Positions 48,217 through 59,877 of a stretch of 64,000 nt of DNA are shown here, one piece after another. Both the position numbers and the translations under genes were made by a program. A model generated the notes under the pieces. That model worked only from the letters and a program-made list of their open reading frames with translations. It searched no databases and was not told the DNA's origin. The first letter of the stretch is position 1. Every line of letters begins with the position of its first letter. Source of the stretch: Deinococcus sp. AB2017081 (GTDB taxonomy: Bacteria; Deinococcota; Deinococci; Deinococcales; Deinococcaceae). Location: contig NZ_CP140098.1 in NCBI RefSeq assembly GCF_034440735.1, positions 730,501 to 794,500 on the forward strand, given 5' to 3'.

Positions 48217-48948
48217 ATGTTGCTCCGCGCACCGAACCTGACGGCGCCGCATGCGTTCACCACGCGCAGCGGCGGCGTCTCGGTCGGGGCGTTCCGGGGC
48301 CTGAACCTTGACGACCGCCAGGACGATCCGGCGGCCGTGGCCGAGAACCGTGCCCGGCTGGCCGGGGCCCTGGGTGCTGGTCCGGCGGCCTTCGCCCGCC
48401 TGGATCAGGTGCATGGCACGCAGGTGGTGCCCGTCACACAGCCCGGTGTGTGGGAGGGCGACGCCCTGGTCACGGCCACGCCGGGCCTCCTGCTCGCCAT
48501 CGGCACGGCCGACTGCTACCCGCTGCTGCTGCACGACCGGGCGGCCGGGGTCGTCGGCGCGGCGCATGCCGGCTGGAAGGGCACGCTGGGCCGCATCGCG
48601 CGGGAGACGGTGCAGGCCATGACCGCGCTGGGAGCCGAGGCGGGCCGGATCTGTGCCGCCGTCGGCCCGGGCATCTGTGGCGAGCGCTACGGGGTCGGCG
48701 ACGACCTCGCCGCGCAGTTCCGGCAGGCCGGGCTGGGGGACTTCGTGCTCGACCGTCCGGGTCAGCCGCACCTGGACCTCGCGGGGGCGAACCGTGCCGT
48801 GCTGGAGGACGCCGGCGTTCCGGCCACGAACATCTGGCTCAGCGGACGCTGCTCCACCGAGGTCGACTTCTACTCGTACCGGCGCGACGCCGGCGTGACC
48901 GGGCGCATGTGGGCCGTGATCGGCCTGGGTGCCGGAGGGCACGGATGA
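48217..48948 (+). CDS. pgeF: Laccase-domain protein PgeF/YfiH (peptidoglycan editing factor)
   Basis: A 243-residue member of the multicopper-oxidase-like (YfiH) family, reported as purine nucleoside phosphorylase/adenosine deaminase and as a factor that keeps wrong precursors out of peptidoglycan. Signatures: RLDQVHGTQVV, GTADCYPLLL with the metal-binding Cys, and AAHAGWKGTLGRIA with the ligand His. ATG 48217 begins the conserved part and lies nine bases behind GATACT (48202-48207); ATG 48193 is an alternative upstream of that box. Its stop overlaps the next start (ATGA). Confidence 0.9.
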   Translation: MLLRAPNLTAPHAFTTRSGGVSVGAFRGLNLDDRQDDPAAVAENRARLAGALGAGPAAFARLDQVHGTQVVPVTQPGVWEGDALVTATPGLLLAIGTADCYPLLLHDRAAGVVGAAHAGWKGTLGRIARETVQAMTALGAEAGRICAAVGPGICGERYGVGDDLAAQFRQAGLGDFVLDRPGQPHLDLAGANRAVLEDAGVPATNIWLSGRCSTEVDFYSYRRDAGVTGRMWAVIGLGAGGHG

Positions 48949-49451
48949 GCCTGCTCCAGCCGCGCGACGTGATCGACCACGTCACGGACATCACGCCGGA
49001 CTTCCTGAGCGTGCGCGGCCTGCACGGGCTGCTGATCGACCTCGACAACACCCTGGTGCCCTACGGCAGCTACGCCGACGAGGAAGCCGCCGCGATCATC
49101 CGCTGGGCACGCGATCTGCAGCAGGTCGGCACCGGCCTGTACCTGCTGAGCAATGCCACCGGCAGGCGGGCGGCGTACTGGCTCGAACGTCTGGAATTCA
49201 ACGGCGTGGGCCTGGCGGGCAAGCCCAATCCCCGTGCGTACCGCCGTGCCCTGGCCGCTCTGAATCTCGCGCCCCGGCAGGTCGGCATGGTCGGGGATCA
49301 GCTGTTCACGGACGTGCTGGGCGGCAACCTCGCGGGGCTGCACACCGTCCTGGTGCGGCCGCTCCAGGGCAACGCGCTGCTGCACACCCGCGCCGCCCGC
49401 CACCTGGAACGCCTCGTGCTGCGCCGCTACGGCCACGACTGGAGGACATGA
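48945..49451 (+). CDS. YqeG family HAD IIIA-type phosphatase
   Basis: A 168-residue HAD phosphatase: motif I LLIDLDNTLVPYG, motif II LYLLSNATG, motif III/IV GLAGKPNPRAYRRAL and MVGDQLFTDVLGGNLAG. YqeG-like proteins include the eukaryotic PTPMT-like Gep4 phosphatidylglycerophosphatase, so a lipid phosphatase role is possible but not shown. It is coupled to pgeF by a 4-nt overlap. The 104 bp to pilB hold no clear terminator, so read-through into the pilus genes is possible. Confidence 0.9.
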   Translation: MSLLQPRDVIDHVTDITPDFLSVRGLHGLLIDLDNTLVPYGSYADEEAAAIIRWARDLQQVGTGLYLLSNATGRRAAYWLERLEFNGVGLAGKPNPRAYRRALAALNLAPRQVGMVGDQLFTDVLGGNLAGLHTVLVRPLQGNALLHTRAARHLERLVLRRYGHDWRT

Positions 49452-49555
49452 CGTGACCCGCGCCGCGGCCCCCGGTGCCCACCACCCTGCTCCCGATCCT
49501 TCCCGTCTTCTCTGGCCTGTCCGGCCGCACCACCATCCGCTCAAGGAGGAACATC

Positions 49556-52234
49556 ATGGCTCTCTCAATCGGTGACCGGCGCCTCGGCGCGATCCTGCTC
49601 GAACAGGGCTACGTGAACGATGTGGATCTCCAGAAGGCCCTGGTGCGCCACGCCGAGGTCGGGGGGCGGCTCGCGGAGATCCTGATCGGTGCAGGCATGG
49701 TCGGCGAGAAACGCATCGCCCGGGCCATCGAGGAGGCGCTGGGCATTCCGCTGGTGAACCTGATGGTCGTGCAGCCCGACGCCCAGGCGGTCATGGCGGT
49801 GCGGGCCCAGACCGCCCTGAGCTCCCTGGCCTTCCCCTTCGCCATCGAGGGCGGCACGCTGCGGGTCGCCCTGGTCGATCCGCTGTCGAGCATCAGTATC
49901 GAGGCGCTCGAGGACGACAGCGGCCTGATGATCGAGCCCTACCAGGCCCTGCGCGACGAGATCAACTGGGCGATCGCCACGCACTACCCCGAACTGGGTC
50001 TGACCCCTGTCATGCCTGAAGCAGTGGCCGAGGGGGGCGGCGGCGGCAAGCTCGGCCAGCGACTGATCTCGCGCGGCCTGATCACCGACGCCCAGCTCCA
50101 GGTGGCGCTCGATGCCCAGCAGCAGACCGGCGAGCCGCTGGGGGCCACCCTGTACGCGCAGAAGGCCATCACCGAGGACCAGCTGTACGAGGTGCTGGCC
50201 GACCAGATCGGCGCGGTGTACCTGAAAAATCCCCGCGACTTCAAACCCACCGACGAGGTGCTGGGCACCATGCTGCGGGCCGACGCCCTGCGGCTCTCGG
50301 CCGTACCGGTCGACGAGAGCGGCGGCAGCGTCACGGTGGTCGCCTCTGATCCCCGCAAGCGCGAGGACATCGAGGCGCTGATCGGCCGCCGCGTGCAGTT
50401 TCTGCTCGCCAAGCCGCGTGACGTCGAGTCCCTGATCGAGAAGTACTATCCCCAGCGCGGCCGGCTGGGCGAGCAGATGGTGCAGCAGGGCACGCTGTCC
50501 CGCGCCCAGCTGCGCGAGGCGCTGCAGGTGCAGGCCCGCGAGGGGCGGGTCAAGCCGCTGGGCGAGGTGATCATCGAGCTGGGCTTCGCCGGTGCCGACG
50601 AGATCGATACCGCCCTGCAGAAGCAGAATTCGGGTGGGGGCCGCCTGGAGGACACCCTGGTCCAGTCCGGCAAGCTCTCCCCGGAGATGCTGGCCCGCTC
50701 GCTGGCCGCGCAGCTCGGCTACGAGTTCCTCGATCCCGTCCAGAACCCGCCGGATCCCAAGGTCGCCCTGATGATTCCCGAGGCGACTGCCCGCCGCTAC
50801 GCCGTGGTGCCGGTGCGGCTCCAGGGCGAGTCGCTGATCGTTGCCATGAAGGATCCGCGCAACGTCTTCGCGCTGGACGACCTGAAGCTGATCACCGGGC
50901 GCGAGGTGCTGCCGGCGGTCATGGCCGAGAAGGACATCATCCGCCTGATCGAGCGCTACTTCGGCAACAAGGACATGGCCGACCTGAACCAGCGCCTGGT
51001 GCAGGAGAGCAACAAGCGCGACAAGGATGCCAAACGTGCCGACGACGTGGACATCTCGGCCGGGCTCGACGACAACGCCGTGGTGCGCGTTGTGGACAAC
51101 CTGATCCGTGAGGCGGCGCTGCAGGAGGCCTCGGACATTCACATTGAGCCGACCGAACACGATGTCCGGGTGCGCTACCGGGTCGACGGCGTGCTGCGCG
51201 AGCAGAACTCGCTGCCCAAGGGAGCCGCGCAGAGCATGCTGGCCCGTATCAAGATCATGGGCCAGCTCGACATCAGCGAGCGGCGCATCCCACAGGACGG
51301 CCGCGTGCGCTTCAAGAAGGGCAGCATCGACCTCGACCTGCGACTGTCCACCCTGCCCACCGTGTACGGCGAGAAGGCCGTCATGCGTCTGTTGCAGAAG
51401 GCGAGCAACATCCCGGAAGTCGAGCAGCTGGGCTTCAGTGAACACAACTACCAGCGCTATCTCGACGTGATCCACAAGCCCAACGGCATCTTTCTGGTGA
51501 CCGGCCCCACGGGGTCGGGCAAGTCCTTCACCAGTTTTTCCACCCTCAAGCGCATCGCGGTGCCCGAGAAGAACACGACCACCATCGAGGACCCGGTCGA
51601 ATACGAGATTCCGGGGATCATCCAGTCGCAGGTGAACCCGGTCGCCGGCATGACCTTCGCCCGTGCCCTGCGCGCCTTCCTGCGTCAGGACCCCGACATC
51701 ATCTTCGTGGGGGAAATCCGTGACACCGAGACCGCCAAGATCGCCGTGGAAGCGGCGCTGACCGGTCACCTGGTGCTGGCCACGCTGCACACCAACGACG
51801 CGCCCGGCGCGATCGTGCGCCTGGAGGAGATGGGCGTCGAGCACTTCAACATCGGCGCGGCCGTGGTGGGTGTGGTCGCGCAGCGCCTGGTGCGCAAGGT
51901 CTGTCCGGACTGCAAGGCCCCCACCAACGCCGACCCCGACGTGCTGCGCCGCCTGGGCATCACCGAGCGCGACCTGCGCGGCGCCCAGCTGATGCGCGGC
52001 GCAGGCTGCCCGCGCTGCGGCGGCACCGGCTACAAGGGCCGCATGGGCATTCACGAGCTGATGGTCATCGACGAGCCGCTGCGCGTCGCCATCGGTTCGG
52101 GCAAGAACGCCAGCGAGATCAACGACGTCGCCATCAACCAGTGCGGCATGAAGACCCTGCGCCAGGACGGCATCGCCAAGGCCCTCCAGGGCATCACCAC
52201 GCTGGAAGAAGTGCTCGCCGTCACGAGCAAGTAA
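49556..52234 (+). CDS. pilB: Type IV pilus assembly ATPase PilB (PilF of Thermus type)
   Basis: An 892-residue cytoplasmic hexameric ATPase that drives pilus extension and, in relatives, DNA uptake. Three N-terminal GSPII/MshEN-type domains are seen as repeats of the form LGQRLISRGLITDAQLQVAL (starts near residues 8, 165 and 303); two is less usual and one is standard in PilB, three is known from Thermus PilF, where such a domain binds c-di-GMP. The motor domain has Walker A GPTGSGKS at about 650, an Asp box, Walker B IIFVGEIRD, the His box TLHTNDAPG, and a tetracysteine zinc site (CPDC, then CPRC). AAGGAGGA precedes the ATG. pilT follows. Confidence 0.95.
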   Translation: MALSIGDRRLGAILLEQGYVNDVDLQKALVRHAEVGGRLAEILIGAGMVGEKRIARAIEEALGIPLVNLMVVQPDAQAVMAVRAQTALSSLAFPFAIEGGTLRVALVDPLSSISIEALEDDSGLMIEPYQALRDEINWAIATHYPELGLTPVMPEAVAEGGGGGKLGQRLISRGLITDAQLQVALDAQQQTGEPLGATLYAQKAITEDQLYEVLADQIGAVYLKNPRDFKPTDEVLGTMLRADALRLSAVPVDESGGSVTVVASDPRKREDIEALIGRRVQFLLAKPRDVESLIEKYYPQRGRLGEQMVQQGTLSRAQLREALQVQAREGRVKPLGEVIIELGFAGADEIDTALQKQNSGGGRLEDTLVQSGKLSPEMLARSLAAQLGYEFLDPVQNPPDPKVALMIPEATARRYAVVPVRLQGESLIVAMKDPRNVFALDDLKLITGREVLPAVMAEKDIIRLIERYFGNKDMADLNQRLVQESNKRDKDAKRADDVDISAGLDDNAVVRVVDNLIREAALQEASDIHIEPTEHDVRVRYRVDGVLREQNSLPKGAAQSMLARIKIMGQLDISERRIPQDGRVRFKKGSIDLDLRLSTLPTVYGEKAVMRLLQKASNIPEVEQLGFSEHNYQRYLDVIHKPNGIFLVTGPTGSGKSFTSFSTLKRIAVPEKNTTTIEDPVEYEIPGIIQSQVNPVAGMTFARALRAFLRQDPDIIFVGEIRDTETAKIAVEAALTGHLVLATLHTNDAPGAIVRLEEMGVEHFNIGAAVVGVVAQRLVRKVCPDCKAPTNADPDVLRRLGITERDLRGAQLMRGAGCPRCGGTGYKGRMGIHELMVIDEPLRVAIGSGKNASEINDVAINQCGMKTLRQDGIAKALQGITTLEEVLAVTSK

Positions 52235-52262
52235 GCGCCCCACTCCCCACCGAGGTTCCTGC

Positions 52263-53477
52263 ATGAACACATCCAGCGCCGACATCACCGACATCCTGCG
52301 TCTCGCCGCCGAGAAGGGCGCGTCCGACGTGATCCTGACGGTCGGACTGCCGCCGCAGTTCAAGCTGCACGGCGTCTACGATTCCCAGGGCTTCGGGGAA
52401 CTGGTGGGCACCGAGACCCGCCGCCTGATGTACTCGATGATGAACGAGAAGCAGCAGCGCACCTTCGAGGAGAAGCGCGAGCTGGACTTCTCCTTCGCGC
52501 TGGGCGAGAAGGCCCGCTTCCGCGTGAACGCGTTCATGCAGCGTGGCAACGTGGGCGGCGTGCTGCGTCTGATCCCCACCAAGATCAAGAGCGCCCAGGA
52601 GATGGGCCTGCCGCAGAACGTGATCGACATCGCGGGGGCGCCGCGCGGGCTGGTGCTCGTGACCGGCCCCACCGGCTCGGGCAAGTCCACGACGCTGGCG
52701 GCCATGATCGACCACATCAACGCCAACAAGAAGATGCACATCATGACGATCGAGGATCCGATCGAGTTCATGCACACCCACAAGCAGTCGATCATCAACC
52801 AGCGCGAGGTCGGCTCCGACACCCTGGATTTCAACAACGCGCTGCGTGCGGTGCTGCGCCAGGCCCCGGACGTCATCCTGGTCGGCGAGCTCCGCGACTA
52901 CGAGACCATCAAGGCCGCCGTGACCGCCGCCGAGACCGGGCACCTGGTCATGGGCACCCTGCACACGAACAGCGCCCCCGAGTCCATCGACCGAATCGTG
53001 GACGTATTCCCCGAGGAACAGCAGGAGCAGATCCGCGTGCAGCTCGCGAACAACCTCGTGGCGGTCATGACCCAGCAGCTGGTACCGAAACTTGACGGCG
53101 GCGGGCGCATCCTGGCTTACGAACTGCTGGTCGCCAACCCCGCCGTCCGCTCGCTGATCCGCGAGGGTAAGACCTACCAGATCGTGTCGGTCATGCAGAC
53201 CGGCGCGCGCGAGGGCATGATCACCATGGACGCCTACCTGGCCAACCTGTACCGGCGCCGCCTGATCTCCTTCGACATCGGCGTGGAACGCGCCGTCGAC
53301 CCCAAGGAGTTCGCGCGGCTGGCCAACGACCCGACCGTGGGCAGCAGCCTTCCCGCCGCTGGCCCCGCCATGGCAGGCGGACAGGCCGGCGGGTACGGGG
53401 CCAGCGCCCGCCCGGCTGAGCCGGCTCGCCCGACCACGCCGCCCTCCAGCAACTCGACGTCCTTCGGTCGCCGCTGA
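52263..53477 (+). CDS. pilT: Type IV pilus retraction ATPase PilT
   Basis: A 404-residue hexameric ATPase for pilus retraction. Walker A GPTGSGKST, Asp box MTIEDPIEF, Walker B VILVGELRD, His box MGTLHTNSAPE, and the PilT-specific C-terminal AIRNLIRE-like motif (AVRSLIREGK). There is no zinc tetracysteine, which separates it from PilB. The last 45 residues are Gly/Pro/Ser-rich and not conserved. GAGGT lies before the ATG, 28 bp after pilB, so the two are co-transcribed; this supports twitching motility and possibly natural transformation. Confidence 0.95.
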   Translation: MNTSSADITDILRLAAEKGASDVILTVGLPPQFKLHGVYDSQGFGELVGTETRRLMYSMMNEKQQRTFEEKRELDFSFALGEKARFRVNAFMQRGNVGGVLRLIPTKIKSAQEMGLPQNVIDIAGAPRGLVLVTGPTGSGKSTTLAAMIDHINANKKMHIMTIEDPIEFMHTHKQSIINQREVGSDTLDFNNALRAVLRQAPDVILVGELRDYETIKAAVTAAETGHLVMGTLHTNSAPESIDRIVDVFPEEQQEQIRVQLANNLVAVMTQQLVPKLDGGGRILAYELLVANPAVRSLIREGKTYQIVSVMQTGAREGMITMDAYLANLYRRRLISFDIGVERAVDPKEFARLANDPTVGSSLPAAGPAMAGGQAGGYGASARPAEPARPTTPPSSNSTSFGRR

Positions 53478-53487
53478 GCACCACAAC

Positions 53488-53522
53488 CCGCGCCGCCCCC
53501 CAGAACCCAGGGGGCGGCGCGG
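53488..53522 (+). terminator. Terminator of the pilB-pilT operon
   Basis: CCGCGCCGCCCCC (53488-53500) pairs with its exact complement at 53510-53522, nine-base loop. Confidence 0.8.
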
Positions 53523-53534
53523 TCATAGCGGCAT

Positions 53535-53561
53535 AAAAAATCCTCTCCCGGTGGGGAGAGG
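53535..53561 (-). terminator. Rho-independent terminator of lon
   Basis: On the minus strand an 8-bp stem (53561-53554 with 53549-53542) and four-base loop, followed by ATTTTTT. It is the most classical terminator in the window. Confidence 0.88.
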
Positions 53562-53576
53562 GTCGGATGAGCGTTG

Positions 53577-56012
<2,436 letters not shown>

Positions 56013-56083
56013 GCTTGCTCCTTGCGGGCCGCGGCCCTTCGTGACACTCGGAATCAGGGCGCGGAAATACGAAAGTCTAACAA

Positions 56084-56112
56084 GGCCGGGGGAACGAACA
56101 ACACCCCCGGCC
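56084..56112 (-). terminator. Terminator of the clpP-clpX operon
   Basis: GGCCGGGGG (56084-56092) and CCCCCGGCC (56104-56112), 11-nt loop; on the minus strand it is followed by TTGTTAGACTTTCG. It lies between clpX and lon, about 60 bp past the clpX stop. Confidence 0.65.
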
Positions 56113-56171
56113 ACCGGGTACACCGGCAGTCTAGGGGCGGGGGGGTGAGGGTGCTGTAATCTCTGTTGCGT

Positions 56172-57376
56172 TTAGGCAGACTTCTTGAGTCCCTTTGACT
56201 CAAGTAACCCCAGGGGAGAGTCGATGTGCGCCGCGTCGAACCGGAGCTCCTTGAGGCCCTCCACGGGCAGCTCGAACAGCAGATCGGTCATGGCTTTTTC
56301 CAGCACGGCACGCAGGCCACGGGCTCCGGTCTTGCGCTCGCGAGCGCGGTGCGCCACGTCGCGCAGCGCTCCTTCCGTGAAGCTCAGATCAACATTCTGA
56401 AAACCGAACAGCGCCTGGTACTGCTTGATGATCGCGCCCTGCGGCTCGGTCAGGATCCGCACCAGGGCGTCCTCGTCGAGATCCTGGAGCTGCACCACCA
56501 GCGGCAGGCGGCCCACGAACTCCGGGATCAGCCCGAACTTCACGAGGTCTTCCGGCAGGAAGCGGATCTCGGTCTTCTCCTCGCCCTTGTGTTCCGCGCC
56601 GAAGCCCACGGCGCGCACGTTGGTGCGGCTGCGCGCGATGTCCGCCATGCTCTCGAAGGCCCCGCCCACGATGAACAGGATGTTCTTCGTGTTCACCTGC
56701 ACCAGTTCCTGCTGTGGGTGCTTGCGCCCGCCCTGCGGCGGCACCTGCGCGACCGTGCCCTCGATGATCTTCAGCAGGGCCTGCTGCACGCCCTCGCCGG
56801 ACACGTCGCGCGTGATCGAGGTGCCCTCGGACTTGCGGGCGATCTTGTCGATCTCGTCGATGTAGATGATCCCGCGCTCGGCGGCGGCCACGTCGTACTC
56901 GGCGGCCTGCAGCAGCCGGACGATTACGTTCTCGACGTCGTCGCCGACGTAGCCGGCTTCCGTCAGGGTGGTGGCGTCGGCGATGGCGAACGGCACCTCC
57001 AGCATCTCGGCCAGCGACTGCGCCAGCAGGGTCTTGCCGGTTCCGGTCGGGCCGATCAGCAGGATGTTCGACTTCTGGAGGTTCACGTCGGGGTGCGCGA
57101 GGCGCTGGTAGTGGCTCACGACGGCGACCGCCAGCGCCTTCTTGGCCTCGTCCTGACCGATCACGAAGTCGTCGAGGTACGCCTTGATCTCCTTCGGGCT
57201 GGGCAGTTCTTCCAGCCGGAACTCGCTGCCGGCCTTCTTGTTCTGCTTGACCAGCTCGTGGGCCCGGTCCGTGCACTCGTTGCAGATGAACGCCGCGCGG
57301 CCCGGCGCCTCGATCAGCTGGGCGATCTGCGGATGTTGCCGCCCACAGAACGAGCAGCGGTCTCCCCCTGACTTGG

Positions 57377-57380
<4 letters not shown>
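56172..57380 (-). CDS. clpX: ClpX, ATPase subunit of ClpXP
   Basis: A 402-residue unfoldase that feeds proteins to ClpP. N-terminal zinc-binding domain (CSFCG, then CNEC), AAA+ module with Walker [19 protein letters not shown], Walker [13 protein letters not shown], the pore loop GYVGDDVE, and the ClpP-binding loop with IGF replaced in the usual position by VGFGAEH. Length is typical. The ATG overlaps the clpP stop codon (ATGA), giving the usual clpP-clpX operon. Confidence 0.97.
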
Positions 57381-57988
<608 letters not shown>

Positions 57989-57995
57989 GCGGGCG

Positions 57996-58001
57996 ATTAT
58001 A
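57996..58001 (-). promoter_or_regulatory. Consensus -10 box of clpP-clpX
   Basis: TATAAT on the minus strand (58001-57996), seven bases before the clpP ATG. Confidence 0.75.
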
Positions 58002-58108
58002 GGCCCGGTCAACACGGGGAATGGATGGAAAGGCGGGATACACCGCTGGACGGGTGGAGCGCGCCGTGAAGCGCCGTGCTCGGGGCGGCTGGCCGGGACT
58101 GCCGTGTG

Positions 58109-58540
58109 TCAGGCACTCGGATGCTGCTCGCCCAGATGCTGCGCCCGCAGGGTTGCCATCATCGCCTCGGTGTCGGCCCCCCCGTCCGCTCTGGGGACGG
58201 CGGCGGGGCGGTACTTCTCGTCTACGGGCGCGTAGCGGTAGCTCCACTCGCTGATCTGCATCAGGATCGGCAGCAGCGCGATGCCCTTCTCGGTCAGGTG
58301 GTACAGCACGCGCTGCGTGTGGGCCGGGTCTTCGCTGCGGGTCACGATGCCCTGGGCCGTGAGCAGCCGCAGCCGATCCGTCAGGATGTTCGAGGAGATG
58401 TGCTCCTCGGATTCCAGAAAGTCGCGGAAGTGCCGTTTGCCGCCGAACATCAGGTCACGGACGATCAGCAGGGTCCACGGATCGCCGAAGAGTTCCAGGC
58501 CCAGATTCACCGGGCAGCCTGATTTGCCGTGCTTGCTCAC
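58109..58540 (-). CDS. HxlR family transcriptional regulator
   Basis: A 143-residue winged-helix regulator of the HxlR type, which typically senses aldehydes or redox state. CPVNLGLELFGDPWTLLIVRDLMFGGKRHFRDFLESEE is the canonical start, with the conserved Cys9; ISSNILTDRLRLLTAQGIVTR is the recognition helix region. GTG 58540 lies behind GGAGGCCCA; a four-codon frame MEAQ overlaps it by GTGA. It is divergent from an aldo/keto reductase gene with three related sites between them, so it probably controls the reductases. Confidence 0.92.
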   Translation of the reverse strand: MSKHGKSGCPVNLGLELFGDPWTLLIVRDLMFGGKRHFRDFLESEEHISSNILTDRLRLLTAQGIVTRSEDPAHTQRVLYHLTEKGIALLPILMQISEWSYRYAPVDEKYRPAAVPRADGGADTEAMMATLRAQHLGEQHPSA

Positions 58541-58575
58541 TGGGCCTCCATGATCCTCTGACCGATTGCATTATT

Positions 58576-58621
58576 GCACCGGTTCGCCTACGATTCAACC
58601 GGTTGTGTTCTGCAACTGGTT
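58576..58621. promoter_or_regulatory. Three CAACCGGTT-like sites (candidate HxlR operators)
   Basis: GCACCGGTT (58576-58584), the perfect palindrome CAACCGGTTG (58596-58605) and GCAACTGGTT (58612-58621), spaced about 17-19 bp, between hxlR and the aldo/keto reductase gene. TACGAT (58589-58594) between the first two is a possible -10 box. Confidence 0.6.
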
Positions 58622-58668
58622 CCGAGGCTCTGGGCCTCTGACCTTCCCATCCCTGGAGGCAAGAACGT

Positions 58669-59709
58669 ATGCGCTACAACCGACTCGGTACCACAGGCCT
58701 GTTCGTCTCGGAACTCAGTTTCGGCACCATGACCTTCGGTGGCAGCGACGGCTTCGAGGCCATGGGCAGCGTGCAGCAGCCCGAGGCCGACCGCCTGCTG
58801 GCCCACGCCCTGGAGGCGGGCATCACCCTGATCGACACCGCCGACACCTACTCGGCCGGGGCGTCCGAACGCATCACCGGGCAGGCCCTGAAGAACCTCG
58901 GCGTGCGGCGCGAGGAGATCGTGATCGCCACGAAGGTGTTCGGTGAGATGGGCCGGGGGCCGAACGCACGCGGCTCGTCGCGGGGCCACATCCTCGACGG
59001 GGCCCACGCCAGCCTGGAGCGCCTGGGCGTGGATCACATCGACCTGTACCAGCTGCACGGCTTCGACCCGGCCACGCCCGTCGAGGAGAGCCTGGAGGCC
59101 CTGAACGATCTCGTGCGCCAGGGGCTCGTGCGGTATATCGGCGTGTCGAACTGGGCCGCGTGGCAGGTCAGCCAGGCGCTGGGGATCGCGGCGCGGCGGG
59201 GGCTGGCCCGCTTCGCCTCGGTGCAGACGTACTACACCCTGGCCGCCCGCGACGTGGAGCGCGAGATCGTGCCCATGGCCGCCAGCGAGGGCCTGGGCCT
59301 GCTGGCGTGGAGTCCGCTGGCCGGTGGCCTGCTGAGCGGCAGGGTCAGCCGCGATCAGCCCACGCAGGAGGGCAGCCGCCGCGCTGCCGTGGCCTTTCCG
59401 CCAGTCGAGATGGAGCGGGCCTACAACGTGATCGACGTGCTGCAGGAACTCGCCACGGAGCGCGGGGCCAGCGTGGCGCAGCTGGCCCTGGCGTGGCTGC
59501 TGCACCAGCCGCAGGTCAGCAGTGTCCTTCTGGGCACCCGCCGCATCGAGCAGCTGGACGACAATCTGGGCGCGGCGGCCATCGAGCTGAGCACTGACGA
59601 CCTGTCCAGGCTGGACGCCGCCAGCCGCCTGCCCGCCGAATATCCGGGCTGGATGCTGGACTTCTGGAGCGCCGGCCGCGCCGAGCAGCTCCGGCAGTCG
59701 CGCGTATGA
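58669..59709 (+). CDS. Aldo/keto reductase
   Basis: A 346-residue NADPH-dependent reductase of the AKR superfamily. Catalytic tetrad: Asp in LIDTADTYSAG and Tyr in the same segment, Lys in VIATKVF, His in YQLHGFD. NADPH-binding segments ASVAQLALAWLLHQP and VLLGTRRIEQLDDNL are typical of the YajO/AKR11-like branch. GGAGG lies nine bases before ATG 58669. A second, diverged reductase follows at 59878, so they may handle related carbonyls under the divergent HxlR regulator. Confidence 0.93.
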   Translation: MRYNRLGTTGLFVSELSFGTMTFGGSDGFEAMGSVQQPEADRLLAHALEAGITLIDTADTYSAGASERITGQALKNLGVRREEIVIATKVFGEMGRGPNARGSSRGHILDGAHASLERLGVDHIDLYQLHGFDPATPVEESLEALNDLVRQGLVRYIGVSNWAAWQVSQALGIAARRGLARFASVQTYYTLAARDVEREIVPMAASEGLGLLAWSPLAGGLLSGRVSRDQPTQEGSRRAAVAFPPVEMERAYNVIDVLQELATERGASVAQLALAWLLHQPQVSSVLLGTRRIEQLDDNLGAAAIELSTDDLSRLDAASRLPAEYPGWMLDFWSAGRAEQLRQSRV

Positions 59710-59763
59710 CATGGAACTCAGGTGCGTCGAAGACGAGCGGCGAGCGAAGCGAGCATGAGAGAG

Positions 59764-59835
59764 ATACCGATTGGGACGATGGAAATCTATGCCGATCTTT
59801 CCACGGCATAGATTGGAATCGTTTGAATTCGGTAT
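59764..59835. repeat. Nested inverted repeats between the two reductase genes
   Basis: An inner perfect 11-bp pair (AATCTATGCCG 59784-59794 and its complement 59804-59814, nine-base loop) is enclosed by ATACCGA (59764-59770) and TCGGTAT (59829-59835). The 168-bp gap is AT-rich compared with both genes. It could be an operator, an attenuator or the remnant of a small mobile element. Confidence 0.6.
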
Positions 59836-59877
59836 GACCGTCCAGACGCTCCGGCAGGCCGGATCAGGAGACCCACG

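Noticed and set aside
49565..52363. 932-codon minus-strand frame opposite pilB
   Set aside because: Shadow frame; His/Gln/Leu-rich with no motif.
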